Below are positions 17,133 to 30,284 of a stretch of DNA of 64,000 bases, in pieces. Position 1 is the first letter of the stretch. Every line of letters begins with the position of its first letter. Position numbers and translations under genes: made by a program. The DNA is from Hydractinia symbiolongicarpus (lineage: Eukaryota > Cnidaria > Hydrozoa > Anthoathecata > Hydractiniidae): contig NC_079883.1 of NCBI RefSeq assembly GCF_029227915.1, positions 27,776,001-27,840,000 on the forward strand, written 5' to 3'. The notes beneath the pieces were generated by a model that worked only from the letters and a program-made list of their open reading frames with translations, searched no databases and had not been told where the DNA came from.

Positions 17133-19924
17133 ATGGTAACCACGTTAGATAAGAACAAGTTATGGCAACAACTAAACGATCTTTCCAACTGTTGTGCCGA
17201 TGTGGCGATTAATGGCCATGACATTGGAAAGAGGGACAACATTATTGTGATGCTAGGCAACACTCAGAGTATGTTAAGCAGATATTGTGTTGGTGATGAT
17301 GAACTGGCTACCGTGCAAACAATATTAAGAAGTACAGGTTTTTTAAACTCACTTTCAAAGCTACTAGGCTGTGATAAATTTGTTACATTTTTAGTATTGA
17401 AACTAATGACATTCTTATTCAAGACTTTGCCTGAATGTTTTTTGCAAGAGTATAGTGAAGATATTTTGAAAAAAAGCTGTTCGGAGCATTTGGAGTTAAG
17501 AGCTACACTTTTAAGTGTGATAATACAATGCTTAAAATCCAAAGAACGTATGGAAAAAAGATTGGCAGTAGTAAAGGCCATTATGGATTACTTAGAGCTT
17601 TCTGCGGGTCTGTGTATACATGAAATCAAAGAGTTGTATTCTTTGGAGGTGAAATCAGAAAAATTTATTTTGCTTCTACGATGTTGCATGAACATTTTAA
17701 AAGCCATAAAATTAACTTATACCACGGGTCAACAGATTACTGCTACACTTTTAAAGACGTGCTCAGTATTAGTAACTAGTTTAACGGGTTTGGGTATACA
17801 AGTGTTTGCAAAAGAAGGTGTGCCAAAGAAACTTGTAAAACAGAGGCATTTGCTGTGGCGTTATTTTTTAAAGTCTTTTCACAGTATTTTAGATTTTAGT
17901 AAAGTATGTTCGGATCAGGCCTTGGTAAATTGTTTTGCTTCCGTGTGTTTTGATTTTGCTGAGGTAATGATTCAACCGAACCAATTAAAAAATTTGTGTA
18001 TAATCGAGTCTAATTTTGTTGGATTACCCAATATTATGACATGGAACAGTTTTTCTCTTTTTATGGATGATTGTAGTGCTCGCAAGTTGATTATCTTCGA
18101 GTTGGAAGTGTTGAATTTACAGCTCCATGAATGTGGTAAGTTGTTTATCCTGCAAAACATCTACGCCCTAAGCGCTCCTCTTAAACAAGCGCCTAGGGAC
18201 GGTTATTCGATATTTTGAAAATGAAATAACCTTTTAAGCTCACAGCTTTAACCTTTTAAATCATCTAAAACATGAAATTACATGTAACAATGTTTACATC
18301 TTTTCGTTTAACCAGCTCGCATTGACGAGAGGAAATTTAACCATAAACATCTTTGCTTAGAGACACGCTATTTATACCTCGTACATTATATATATAGTCT
18401 GTTTTTTATTTTATGACTATTATAATTTTCCCCCAAAAAAAGCTTTTACATACTGCGGAATTTTGGGATTTTACTTTCGCGAATGCACGATTTTGACGTA
18501 ATTTCGAAAACTTTTGCGTTTCCTTGTATGTGCGAGTGGGAAAAGTATGACGATTCTCAAAATCAAAAAATACCATTATTTTATAATTTTCGTAACGATT
18601 TTTTGAAAAACTTCACTCCAGTTATTCGGTTGATCGGTTTTCAATTTAGGGATAAGTAAATCATGAAAACACCCAGTGGTAAATTTTATTCTCAGTCAGT
18701 TTGACCATGGCCTATTCGGGCAGATGCTCCAAACGCTAATCTGTGTAGAAAAAATGATTTTTTTATTTTAAAAAAACTTTCGCGGATAGACGATTCTTAC
18801 ATAATTTCGCGGAAAAACTTTTACGAATTTTCGGATTTCGAATATTAAGTCTATGGCGCTTAATTAAGCACTTACGGTATTAAAAAACTTTTTGCGGAGA
18901 CTTAATCTCGCAGATGCCTTTTGTCGACACAACGTTTTACAGCCAACAAACAAACAAAAATGAGGTAACGAAACAATTAAAAGTGCTGTTCGTTTTAGAT
19001 GACATTCGTTTACGACTGTCTACGATATTTTCAATATTGTACAAATTTCCACGAATCAACAACGTATCGACCAATCTTATTGAAGTTCTTCTTGAGGTCT
19101 TCATGGAGCAGGATGACGAACTTGTGAAAGCTGTGTACTTGTTGCAGAAATTGTTTTTGAAAGCCGGGTAAGTGTTGAAAATATAGATTTTCAAAATGCA
19201 ACGTAATAATTTTCGCGTGTACTTCTTTTTCCGCGCACTATATTTTCCCGCGCTTTCGCCTGATAAAATTTTAACAGTAGATGCAACAGAAGTATGCGCG
19301 TAAGCTATTGTTTCCTTATTATTTTCTATCAATAAGGATTGGGTTTCTTACAGTTTAATGTGTCCTAAAAAATCGAATTGCATAAGGCCTGTTAATTAGG
19401 AGTTTATATTTTCTAGCTCCTTATCGATTCAATATGGCGAAGATATCAACCCTCTTAGGATTTTCTTTCAATTAACAAAATCTTTATCCTTTGACGAGAG
19501 TGTTCTACTCGACTGGTTAATCTCAGACGAATCAAACTTCCTGTTATATTTTCAACAGTTTTTACAGTACACAGGAGAGAATTTTGCCTTGCTTAGTCAA
19601 ACCGTTGAAACGTCGCCTATGAAGAACTTTAAGAAATCTACGAAAGACATCGATACAGCTGTATGCCAGTTAAGTTTAGAAGCAGACAAAAAGACAAGAA
19701 ACATTGTCGGATATAGCTCTTCTGAAGATGAAGAAGACCATAAAGATGAGTATGAACATACAGTCAAAGGAAAAATGGCGTCGGAAGCTGTGGATAACCT
19801 CATGTCATGTCTTATTCGACTAAATTTGAAATTAGATCGTTTAAATACACAAAACTTACTGCCAGCAGGTCTAAACTTGATTGTTGATCAGCTTGATATG
19901 ATTGAACGTTTGTACGAAGAATAA
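17133..19924 (+). CDS. LINS1: Lines homolog (LINS1-like)
   Basis: Four exons, 17133-18135, 18316-18380, 18914-19167 and 19417-19924, give 1830 coding bases (609 residues). The 65-base second exon was found by phase: it reads ARIDERKFNHKHLCLETRY and repairs the frame between exons 1 and 3. The protein is helical, leucine-rich and repeat-like without signal peptide. Near the C-terminus it has LLDWLISDESNFLLYFQQFL and a final helical block with LMSCLIRLNLKLDRLNTQNL, both resembling the conserved Lines C-terminal domain. Before this lies an acidic insert (YSSSEDEEDHKDEYEH). Human LINS1 is longer (about 757 residues). Molecular function of the family is poorly known; Drosophila lines acts in Wnt-dependent patterning. 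The assignment rests on C-terminal resemblance and overall size. Confidence 0.7.
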
Positions 19925-19990
19925 AATATATTTTCTCCCTATCTCAGAGAGGAGTAAAATTATGTTCGACTCTTGTACCGTTTACTGAAT

Positions 19991-19996
19991 TTTATT
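19991..19996 (-). terminator. Candidate polyadenylation signal AATAAA (minus strand)
   Basis: TTTATT on the plus strand reads AATAAA on the minus strand, 28 bases after the stop of the candidate exon chain. I saw no AATAAA on this strand between here and the end of the last sure exon of the PWWP/IBD gene, so it may serve that transcript as well. Confidence 0.45.
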
Positions 19997-20023
19997 CAAA
20001 GTGCTGTCTTTACATTCGGACAA

Positions 20024-21582
20024 TCAGATTAAAAAGAAACTTCCTCCGAAAATTTGAAGTTTGGATATTTCTTTTTGGAGAGTAAGATAAAAAAAGAGGA
20101 TTTTCCGCAATGATAAAGATTTGCATATAAAAACACTTCGCTTTGTCTCATATACACTTTAAAATGGAATATAACGAAATGGTCGAAAAGTGATACTTTC
20201 GCACACTCACGTATCATTTTGCTTAAAAGTTGCAACCATAAAAATAAATCCTGCAGACATGTCTCTGGTGACCCAATTTTCCTAAAAAAACATTATCCAA
20301 TGCACCGAAAAAACAAATCCAGCATTAATCATCAGGCGGAAACCCTCTCCGAAAGTTCTAAATTTCCAAAACAATTTTTTAGCCTGTACAATGGAATGAA
20401 GAATACAATAAAAAAATTTTTAAGTAGCTTTCCAAAATTTTTTACCTGAACTTCTTTTAATCCATACACGGCACTGTTGAGGCCTTTGGCATAAGATTTT
20501 AAGTACAAGAACATGAAATTAACGGAGCTACGAGTACTCACAAACATATTTTTCATGAAAAGAAGAAATAATGTTCAAACTTTTGCTGTTTTGAATTTTT
20601 TATTTTAGATCACGTGGTTGCTCAGAAACGCCCTTAAAGCAGGGCTTTTTTTAAAGATGACCAGACACGCCAAAGTTAACGCGACTTTTTCGGGCGGGAA
20701 GGTGGTATGATTTTAAATTTTAGATTAGTAACGTCAAAGATATCAAAATGAAAGTTACTCGTATAAAAAAACTCGACGTAGAGGGCACCAGAGTGGTGGG
20801 AAAGATCTCAATTAGCATTGTCTTCCATAGGACTCACTCCTCCATAGCGGATACGCCCTACAATGGGGCCTATTAAACAAGGTAAAGTATCATTTGTAGA
20901 GGTATCCTCGAAAGAGTGTCCTACAATGTTTCACCGTACGCCTAAGATACCTACTAATATTTCTAATTAAACTGATCCTGTATCGGTGCTTGAAGAATTA
21001 CTGTTTTTATCTGACAAACTTTTTTTTCAACATAAAGTAAATTACAATGAAGGTACATAACTCGTTTGCAGGTCCTCTTACATTGTTTGCGACACCGAAA
21101 CAGGAAGAAGATCTGAAAACGAGTTTCAAAATAAATAAATAAACTATGTCCTACGGCTGTCTTGTAACTCAAAGTTGAAATGTTATAATAATGAAAACTT
21201 TGCCCCCCGTCTACTTTAGATTTCCTTATTGGAAGAGGTAACTTACTTTGTTGTCCTGGTAACTTTTTGCAACAAAGAAACAATTTTTCCTCGCACGCGA
21301 AAATAAATCCCCGTGGAGAAATCATTTTCGAAATGTTAAAAACAAAATATTGAAACTATAATTACTGTTAGGGTAAAAATTTTAAAAGATAAAATAATGT
21401 ACATTGTGCGATCATCGCGAGTTCAAGGAGTAGCTCACGCTTATAGTGGCTGTTGTTGCTGATTTCAGTGTGTGCACTCTCTAATCAAACCAAGTTAATG
21501 TGTCTTGTGTTGCACATCAACGCGTAGTACAACATACCTCATTACATGTTACAACTGCAATCTCATCGCAGCTAGCTTGGAT
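20024..21582 (-). CDS. Chain of candidate exons of unclear ownership, converging on LINS1
   Basis: Six minus-strand segments bounded by plausible splice sites join in one open frame: 21582-21538, 21355-21247, 21112-21082, 20527-20446, 20281-20211 and 20156-20024. The joined peptide is about 155 residues and contains CDEIAVVTCNE, SPRGFIFACEEKLFLCCKKL and FMFLYLKSYAKGLNSAVYGL. An AATAAA signal follows on this strand (19996-19991). I do not recognise the product. The first exon lacks a start codon, so the chain is either part of a gene whose 5' end I missed, a C-terminal extension of the PWWP/IBD gene (an acceptor at 21576 would join in phase), or chance. The last two segments also read well in another frame. 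The acceptor of the second segment is weak. Confidence 0.35.
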
Positions 21583-24500
21583 CTAAATAAAATAAGCACA
21601 TACTCCGCTAGGCCACTATATCTCCGATAGGCACTTTATTTCCGATAGGCACATTATCTCCGATAGGCACATTATCTCCGATAGGCACATTATCTCTGAT
21701 AGGAACATTATGTTTGATAGGCACATGATCTCTGATAGGCACATTATATCCGATAGACACATTATCTCCGATAGGCACATTGTGCAGGGTAGGCCCATTA
21801 TCTTCGATAGGACAAAAGTAAATAATTTTGGTTGATTATAGACTTTAACAGATAATAAATACCTCATACATAAGTATAAAAGATTAACGAATAAAAATGG
21901 ACAAAAAAAGAGTTGGGAAAAGTTATAAAATGGTGGCTACTTACGAGTTATAGTGACAGGAACTTCTTCAATCTTTTCTCCATTACTTATACTAATGTTT
22001 ATCTGAACTTGTGTCTTGATTTGTTCCGTGCTTTGTTGGTTTTGGTTGGATGCTGATTTGACAGGAGGGGTAAAGAACTTAGCCCCTGCTACTCCTACAA
22101 AAAGTAAACTCATAAATTATCCACAACATTCTAAAGAAAAACTGTAATAGTATATAATGATGCAAGTGCGCCTACCTGTTCCACCAATAGCAAATAAGCT
22201 TTTATAATGGTAGTATAGCTGCGAAGCTTTTTCGCTCACGCTATGGTTTGCTTTGTAAGCTTTCACCTACAAAAATATATACATTGAACTGAAAAAATAA
22301 TTCGCAAAATGCAAGGTGACAACACTTTAGGATATATACAAACATGATACAGCATATGCACTTGTTATTCTTTGTTTTATTATTAAAGGAAGAAATTTAT
22401 ATCGAGAAAAGTTTTTCGTGACCGTATTCAATTCCCCAAAATACAGAAGTTATACGATTTAAAAATTAGGAACAAATCCACCTTTAACAAACTAATTAAT
22501 TCCTTACTTTTTTCATCGTGGGTATAATTGTTTTATTTTGCATGAGTACGGTAGGCGTGAGATTCAACGCAGATATTTCTTGAAGAACTTGTAGACATCT
22601 TTCATGATCCTAAAAACAAAGAAAATCAGTCTAATAAAGTGTCCATGTTGGAATAGGAACGACTAACATTATGCAGCCAGACTTTTTTATGTTGAACAAA
22701 ATTAGGCACTTATACACAAAACCAACCCAAAATATAATGGTAACATGGATAAACCACAAATCCCTGACCTAATGGTTTAGTATAAAAAACTAAACCAAGA
22801 GAACTAAACGACAAATGTTAAACAGCATAACCTTCCAATATACCAACTTTTATGTTCACTTTCAAATTTAATAAAGTTTTATAACATTCAATTTTAACTT
22901 ATCAATTTTGCCTATTTTCCTGATCAATGCCAATTTATAGATGGTTGTATATATACATCAAGGGAAGAAAAGAAACTAATATTCCGCATTTCTTGAAAAA
23001 GGACGGACATTTCCTGTAAACCCAGCTTAATAGTCACTTTTAGTAACTATTGAAGGTTAATATTACGCAAACTTTAATTCTAATAAAAATATACACAATT
23101 GCAATTTTTATTATGGATTTTGCACAATTCTCAAAAAAAATTCTTTATGGTTATAAAATAAATAATTCTTGCGAAGTAGTAGTAATAGCTTGCAAGTCAA
23201 TAATATAAAGAATGAAGATCAAAGAACTTTCATGAAATTTTCATGTCTTGCGCTCTCCTGAATTCCGGTCCCAAATTCGCAAATAATATACACGACTCAC
23301 CGCTTCTTTGACAGACAGTGTTCTTCGAAGTTCTTTTTCTAACTGTTCAAGTTTTTCACCAACACCAACTTCTAAAACCAAAAAAAAAAATTTCAGTTAT
23401 CTTGTGCGTGATGAAATTAAACAATTTAATCACGCACAAAAATAGCAATACTTTGTAAAAACCGTTTTAAATTCTTAAAGGAAATCGAGCCTTTCTTAAC
23501 ATATATTTTGGTTGATTTTAAAAATACAATTATAAAAAATAATTGTTTTAAAGAAAAATACATATCAGGCTTAGAAGATTTAGGAGAAATCAATATTTCG
23601 GGTCCAAATTTTAGCTTATTTTAGGAATTTTTTTTACAACTAGGATATTAAAGGAACAACTACCTTTACTCTCCGCTGCGATTCTTTTAAAAGCTTCATC
23701 AGCTTTCTCTTCACGTTCTTTCTTTTGTTCTTCTGTCAATTTAGGTTTCTTCTTTTCTTCAGATTTACTTTTCCCACTCTTTTCCCTTTCTGCTTTAACG
23801 AGTTCTCTGAAAAATAACAAACGTCCATCTTGTTTTCAGAGTTTCCCATATTCTCCAAGAGAAATTTAAATGAGATTTTTTGTGAGAGTCAGAGCTTTAG
23901 AAAAACAGATTTATCCTGTGATTTCATTTTCATTAGAGCAGTGACCTACAGTCTTAAGCTCGTTTTTAAAGGTGTTCTTACATTTCCTACGGTCATAAAC
24001 AAAACAATAATAAACTGGACAGATCAAGTGCAGATTTTAACCACAAAGTGGGAACATGTACAGATTAAGCAGTAACACTCAGAGTAAGGCGGTGATTTCC
24101 TGTCAAAAATTTTTTTTTCTTTAAAAATGTTTAAAAATTTTTGCTTTGCTTTTTAAAGCTTACTTTCCTCGAAAGTTGAGCACGCATAAAAGTCGTCGAA
24201 AATTATTAAGGAATTTTCTTTAGTTTTCGAGTTATGTCTTAAAATTTGCGCTAATTATGCGAGATTATGACATTATCAACTAGCTCTAAAACACGTATTT
24301 GCTGTTATTGAGCATAATGATAGTGACTAAATATTGAAACTTATGTGAAATGTTCAAAACACAAAGTGAACGGCTAAAAACATTAACCCTGTATGCCTTG
24401 TCAAAACTGTTAAACACAACACCATCGCAGAGCTAGTCCATGACGTCATGCATAATTAGCGAAACTTCTTAATCCAAGTTCTTAAGAACCAATGAAGAAC

Positions 24501-27500
24501 TTTTCGAAACACATGCGAATTTTTAACTAGCAAGAGGTAAGTTCTAAGTAAAAACTCCAATAAAGTAAGATTTTAATAATTGTATCATGATTTTTAAACA
24601 AAAGATTGGGACAAAACGACTGGAGTTTTAGTAAGATTGAATTTTTTTGCAAGATTACCAATCAGCGAATTTAATTTTAATATTTGATCTTCCATGTTCG
24701 TTTAAATGTTCGTTCAAATTAATTAACAAGAATTAAAAGCTTTAACAGTAATACTGTTTCTACAATTTAAAGAGAAAAAGATATTCGAGGGACTTTAGGG
24801 AACCTGATATTTCTTTAAGTATGAATATTTAATCGTCTCATACTTTTTCTTTTCCTTTTTCTCCTTCCGCTTAAGTTCTTTTTCTTCCTTCTCTTTTTTC
24901 TTTCTTTCTTTTTCTTTCAATTTTTCTTCTTCTTTTTGACGTTTCTTCTCCTCCTTCTTTTGTTGCTTCTTTTCCTCCTCCTCAGCTTTTTTTGCTTTCT
25001 CCTCCTCATCGTCAATTTTCTCCTCGTCATCCTGTTCGGAATCACTGGATTCAGTCTTTCTAAAATATGATAATTTTTATAATCATCAGAAATTTTTTAC
25101 CTCACAACTTCAACCCAATATGTTTACTTCTCAGACTTTTAGGCATGGACGCAATTTTAAATCCTTGGCATGTGGGTATAAATTATTTTTGTCTTCTTTT
25201 TTGTTTTATTTTTCCTGGGTGGAAGTTACGCAGTTTAATTGCTCACCAATGACATAAAAGTGACATTGAAGAGTTAAATTTTCTATAAAAATTTTACTTC
25301 GTACTTTTTTTCCTTTTCTTTTTTCTTTGCCGCTTGTCGTTCTTTCTTAAGCTGTTCTCTACGAAGACGACTTTCTTCCTGTATACGTTTCCTCTCTTCT
25401 TCTTTTAATCTTTCCTCTTCCTTCTTTGCTTCCTGAGCTGCTTTTTCTTCTGCAGTCAACTCCACCTTTATAAAACGAAGAATATTACTATACAGAATTC
25501 GGAAATCCACAAAACCTTGTCAAATTCACTACAAAATTTTAGCAGAAGATTTAAACTATATACTGAAACCTAAAACTGACAAAATATACAATACATGTTT
25601 CTATTATGACGTCATCGATGTTAGGAATCGAAACAAACATTGGCTGGTGGATAACAAATGTCATAATTGACAAATGTTAATCAAACTCAGATGAAGGGAG
25701 AAAGAATTAAAGTGAATAAGGACACAGAAACTTGTCTAATATAATTATGTGAACAAAACTTAATTTTCTACAATATTTATTAACAGCTCTTACATTTTGT
25801 TTGAATAATCTCTTTTTGAGTTTTTCAATTTCTTCATCTCCACTGCTATCTTCATCGCTTGAGCTTACAGAGCTTACACTACTAACATCATCATCTTTTG
25901 ATGTCTGTTTCTTCTCTTTCTGTTTTCTTGGCTTCTTCTCACCAGCAGGCTTACGTGGCTTCTTCTCACTAGCTGGTTTGCGTGGCTTCTTTGCAGCAGG
26001 TGCTTTTTTCGGTTTAGTTTCTGCTTTAGGTTTTTTTTTATTCTCCTCAGGTTGTTTATAATCCTATAAAAATAAAATACTTTGGTATAAAAAACTTAAA
26101 AAAATTATTGAAAGCAAATGATTTTGAATAACAGTTAAGTTTGGTCTTATTCTATATAATTTTAATCCTTGAAAAAAATAAGCTGTCTTGTCATTTTGAC
26201 TAGATTGTTACACCTGATATTTTATAACAGTGATGAATTTTTTTTCATGCGTAAGCTACATGTCAACAGCCTTAAACAACAACGAAAGAAACCTACATCT
26301 CCACTATCATCGTCTGAAGAGTCATCTGAACTGGTTGGTTCTTCAAAATCAGACTCTTCCACCTCCTAAAATATTACGCATGGTTATAAATCTTAAACAG
26401 ACCTTATAACTGATTCTTATTTTAATCTGATACAAAGAAGTATTAGAGACATTTAATGACTAAGCTTAAAGACAATGGTTACTGAGGTGGGTTATCTAGA
26501 GAGGAGGATTTGCAATGTGGCTACACCAGCACTTTCTTTTGAAACTCACATTTTTTTATAAGGAAACATGAATGTAATTGTAGTACATAAGACAAACTTA
26601 TAAATAAAAAGTTTCAAGGGTTAAAAAGTTAGTAACACGCTAAAATTTGTAACTTATATTTTTTGCTGCCAGTGTTATCAGTTCCAAAGTTAGATTTATA
26701 AATTAGCACTATCAAAGATAAATATGTTTCAGCATTGTTGACAATCTGGTTTAAAAATGAAAAACGGGCTCAATAAATCTGCAAAAAGTATTTATATTCT
26801 CAATCATATATTTAAATGTTGGCATTCAACTTGATTATTTGTTCCCATCTCCTGATGATAAAACGTTAAGTTCAACAAAATTCACTAGTAGAATATAATA
26901 ATAGAATGTAGACCATGCATATTCAAAATAAAACAATATTTACCTTAGCTGCATTTTTTTTCTTTTCATCAATTAATAGCATCTCATCATCAGAGTCACT
27001 CCAAGTTTCTTCAACTGACTTAACTGCTCTTACTTTCTTGTTACTTTTCTTATTCTACATAAAAACAAAAAATAAAAAATAAAAATGTTTCTAACAAAAG
27101 GAAGAATCAGTATCAAAAGCTAGTGCAATGCCACTCATCATTACGTACATCTTGAGATTTTCTTTTTCTTTTTTTGGTTTCCTCCTTCTATAAGAAGTAA
27201 AGTTACAAAATATAGATCCAGAAATTTTGCTACAAAACAAAAAAACACCCTATTGGAATAATTGTTTGCAGAAATAATTTTTACAAATTTTGCGAGTTTT
27301 GTTAATTTGTGAAAAATTATTTAAAACCTCTCTAATTGTGAAATTCATGAAATTTTCCACGAAAATCTGCAGAAAGTTTATATATTTTTTTATATATTTT
27401 TTTTTTTTATATATATTATTTTTCCTTTCTGAAAAATGATTTACACTAATTTTTTTTTTTCTTGAAGTACATAATATATACAACTGAAGCAGTCACAGTT

Positions 27501-28860
27501 GAAAAAAAGTATAAATTATAAAGATGCAAAATATCATCAAATCCTTTTAGGAAATTCGCGAAATTTAATACTCACAAAATATTAGGACTGGCCAAATTCA
27601 CAAAAATTAGTTCTTGTAAAAATTAATTCCCTTAAGGTAACACACATTTTACTGACTTTCTTATTGACTTTTTTTGGTTTCTTTTCAGCAGGTGGCTCAT
27701 TATCATTTTCATTTACATCATCAGACTGTTCTTCCTCTTCACTATAAAAAAATGTATTCGAGAACATCTATTAAAATCACTACAGACAAAGGAACACTCA
27801 GGAGATATTCCACTCTAAATATCTTAATTACAGCATCATTTGGAAATGCGATTTTGTTTACCGGTTGGTTCAAAGAAATATATGCTTTAAACAGACTTGT
27901 GAGCATTGCAGTCATGATTATATTGTACAGTAAAAACTACCCTTTAGAAGAATAAAAACACAATGACAGAAGAATAGGACAATAAAGATTTCATAAATTC
28001 TATTTAGTTACTGTCAGCTGAACGTAAAAACGTATCTAGTACTCACTGAATAGGAGGTGGACACTATAGCTTATCAGAAACAATATTTTTCAAAAACAAA
28101 TTTCAGTTTTTTATGTTCCAAGAAATTATAATTGAAAACAGTTCGTAAAACAAATTTTAATGTGCCAGAAAAATTTTATATATATTCTTTCAGTATTTAC
28201 TGTTACCATGCAGCTTATGTTTGATTATGTTTTGTATATTTATCTGTAACCGGAAATATCAGTGATCATCTATGAGGAAAAAAACACCAAATAAAACTAG
28301 CCATTTTATATAAAATTTATTGATACCTTTCTTCCTCAGGCTCATCTACATGAACTACTGTTGGGTTTTCTACAATTTCCTTTAGGGCTTCCCCAAAACC
28401 TCTTCGTTTATTTGGTTTGCCATATTTTTCTTTATATTGTTCATATGCAAAAAGACCATCTGCACCCAAAAAACCACTAAAGAAGAAATACGTATAGAAA
28501 TACAGAAAAATAAAACTTCAGGTAAAAATGTATTTAACAAAAGCACAAAAAAAAATTACATTTCATGAGTGCCAAAGAAAAAAATGACATATTTCTTTTT
28601 GGGTACGGCTTGACCTGGTTTTGGTTCATCAACCTGAAATGAAAAAATTAAAAAGTTTACTATATTTTGTTTAAGCTCCACAGCTAGCACAAAACATAAT
28701 GCAAAATCCTGAAAAAAATATTGGCTGTACCATTTATTCACAATCAATGGTTTTATTTATAACAGACAAGAAATATACTTACACGAGCAGGCCAATGTGG
28801 GTACCCTTTCATTTTTGCCCAAACTAAATCACCAACATTAAATATCTTAGTTGTTGCCAT
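21572..28860 (-). CDS. HDGFL2: LEDGF/HDGF-like PWWP and integrase-binding-domain protein
   Basis: Exons in consistent phase: 28860-28783, 28633-28560, 28476-28327, 27741-27657, 27187-27149, 27054-26944, 26365-26297, 26063-25794, 25465-25305, 25059-24844, 23806-23664, 23371-23301, 22609-22508, 22266-22176 and 22094-21945, then perhaps a tiny last exon from 21582 ending in TAG at 21572. This gives about 606 residues. The N-terminal PWWP domain ([26 protein letters not shown]) reads methylated H3K36 nucleosomes. The middle has acidic Ser/Asp blocks, three KKPRKPA-type basic repeats (residues ~240-270, AT-hook-like) and a long Lys/Glu coiled coil. The integrase-binding domain spans [14 protein letters not shown] through [12 protein letters not shown]. 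Known members (PSIP1/LEDGF, HDGFL2) tether partners such as MLL/menin and IWS1 to chromatin. I cannot separate PSIP1 from HDGFL2 orthology, as invertebrates usually have one pre-duplication gene. The C-terminus is uncertain. Confidence 0.9.
21617..21808. repeat. 18-bp minisatellite, about 10 copies
   Basis: TATCTCCGATAGGCACAT repeats in direct tandem with point variants (TATTTCCGATAGGCACTT, TGTTTGATAGGCACATGA and others) and constant 18-base spacing, so the frame stays open through most of it. It lies just downstream of the last sure exon of the PWWP/IBD gene, in the gap before the candidate exon chain. Confidence 0.9.
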
Positions 28861-29714
28861 TGTGTTTCTGTGTTTTAAAACTATAATGAAAATAAACCAT
28901 ATACAGAAAGCAGGGAGGGACATGGGTATTTTGGCTTCTTACAGCACTGCAATGTAAACCTATACACTGTATTTTAATTGTGTTTTTGTCTGAAACACAT
29001 TTTTTTAAAATAATGATTGTTGGACTCATTCAATTATATAAAGTTTGGTAACTTTGCCTTGTTTTTGTTATTGAAATAGCATACTACTTCAATTTCATAT
29101 ATCCGCTTCTAGTCATTTTTTAATATGGCAAGACTTCTTTTTGCTTAATAAATACATCTATCTTAATAAACAATCTAAAAAATTAAGCATCCACAGCATT
29201 CTTTTTGTCAGTTGAGAAAGAATTTATTTCATAATACCAAGCCTGGTAAGATGAAACATATAATTGGAAGCCCATATAAAACACAATGAAATAATTTTAT
29301 GTGACTTACTGAGACTATTTTGTTTTTTCAAAGCATCTTAATGCAATAAACACACCTTTATAGAAAAGATGTTCCTGCTGGAAGAACAATGCTTTTTTAA
29401 ACAGTGTTAGTTATGTCCACACATGATTGTCTGTTTAAGGATGTTCTAACAGTAATAATAGTGATATTTAAGCTTCCTTTAATTGCGTTTTTTAATTATT
29501 TTAATAATAATTTTAAAAGATATATTGAATACAGATTATTTTCATTGGAACTTGGAAGTAAAAAGTTGGTAGTTCACTTTCTGTTGTGCACAGTTTTGTG
29601 CTTATAAATTAAACTTTCCGTATAACTTATATTGCCAATCAAAACTTTGTTGTCAGGGTGGGGGAAGAGAACAAATAATTAGATTCATTTCCTTTTCGTT
29701 ATCCTGGTTAGCTG

Positions 29715-29998
29715 ATCGATCTAATCGGTGCCCTGTGGCAATTTGTTATGCGGAAGTGAATGTTACAATAGCTCTGTGTTAACATGTGAAGGGAATGGGG
29801 GAGATGTCACATTGGGGGAGATGGCCCATTGGGGGAGATGGCACATTGTGTGGGCTGTTGCAGGGAGTTGTCTAACATAAGAAGGAATTTTTTGGGTCTG
29901 TGTAGGTTAAAATGAGCATTAAATATACTAGGAATCCCCATCTAAGCCAAGGCATCATCATAATAGACAGGGTATATCCCTCTATATAAAATATGCAC

Positions 29999-30030
<32 letters not shown>

Positions 30031-30035
30031 CTAGT
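29715..30035 (+). repeat. SINE tail-domain copy ending in (CTAT)n
   Basis: It shares the GGGGGAGATGGCACATTG region (internally triplicated here around 29805-29845), AAAATGAGCATTAAATATAC, AATAGACAGGGTATATCCCT and a terminal CTAT array with the copies at 11450-12012 and 36222-36540. The tRNA-like head is eroded. Confidence 0.65.
30000..30031. repeat. (CTAT)n microsatellite
   Basis: About eight uninterrupted CTAT units form the 3' tail of the preceding SINE copy. The same motif ends other copies of the family, so it probably arose from the element. Confidence 0.9.
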
Positions 30036-30284
30036 GCACAACACAGGGTTCCAGTAACCCCATGTCTTGATCAAGAATACAAATACATTGCTCGGCTTTG
30101 TTACTAGGTCTTTCTTGACATGGCGACCCATGTCACACAAACTCTGCAACCATTCTGCAAAATGTGGTCCTTTGTTAAGTGCTTTGTTAAAGGGCAGCAT
30201 ATGTGATAGAAAAAGGGTTTAGATATAGATGCAGATGATAAAAATGATGTCAAATATTTTAAGAAAAAATACGCATTTTTTATT

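Noticed and set aside
25801-26061. Plus-strand frame rich in Ser, Leu, Phe and Gly
   Set aside because: Antisense of the low-complexity basic exon 26063-25794 of the PWWP/IBD gene; the reading is a composition artefact.
27674-27955. Plus-strand open frame over LEDGF-like exon 27741-27657
   Set aside because: It is the antisense of a real exon and intron and has no recognisable protein features.
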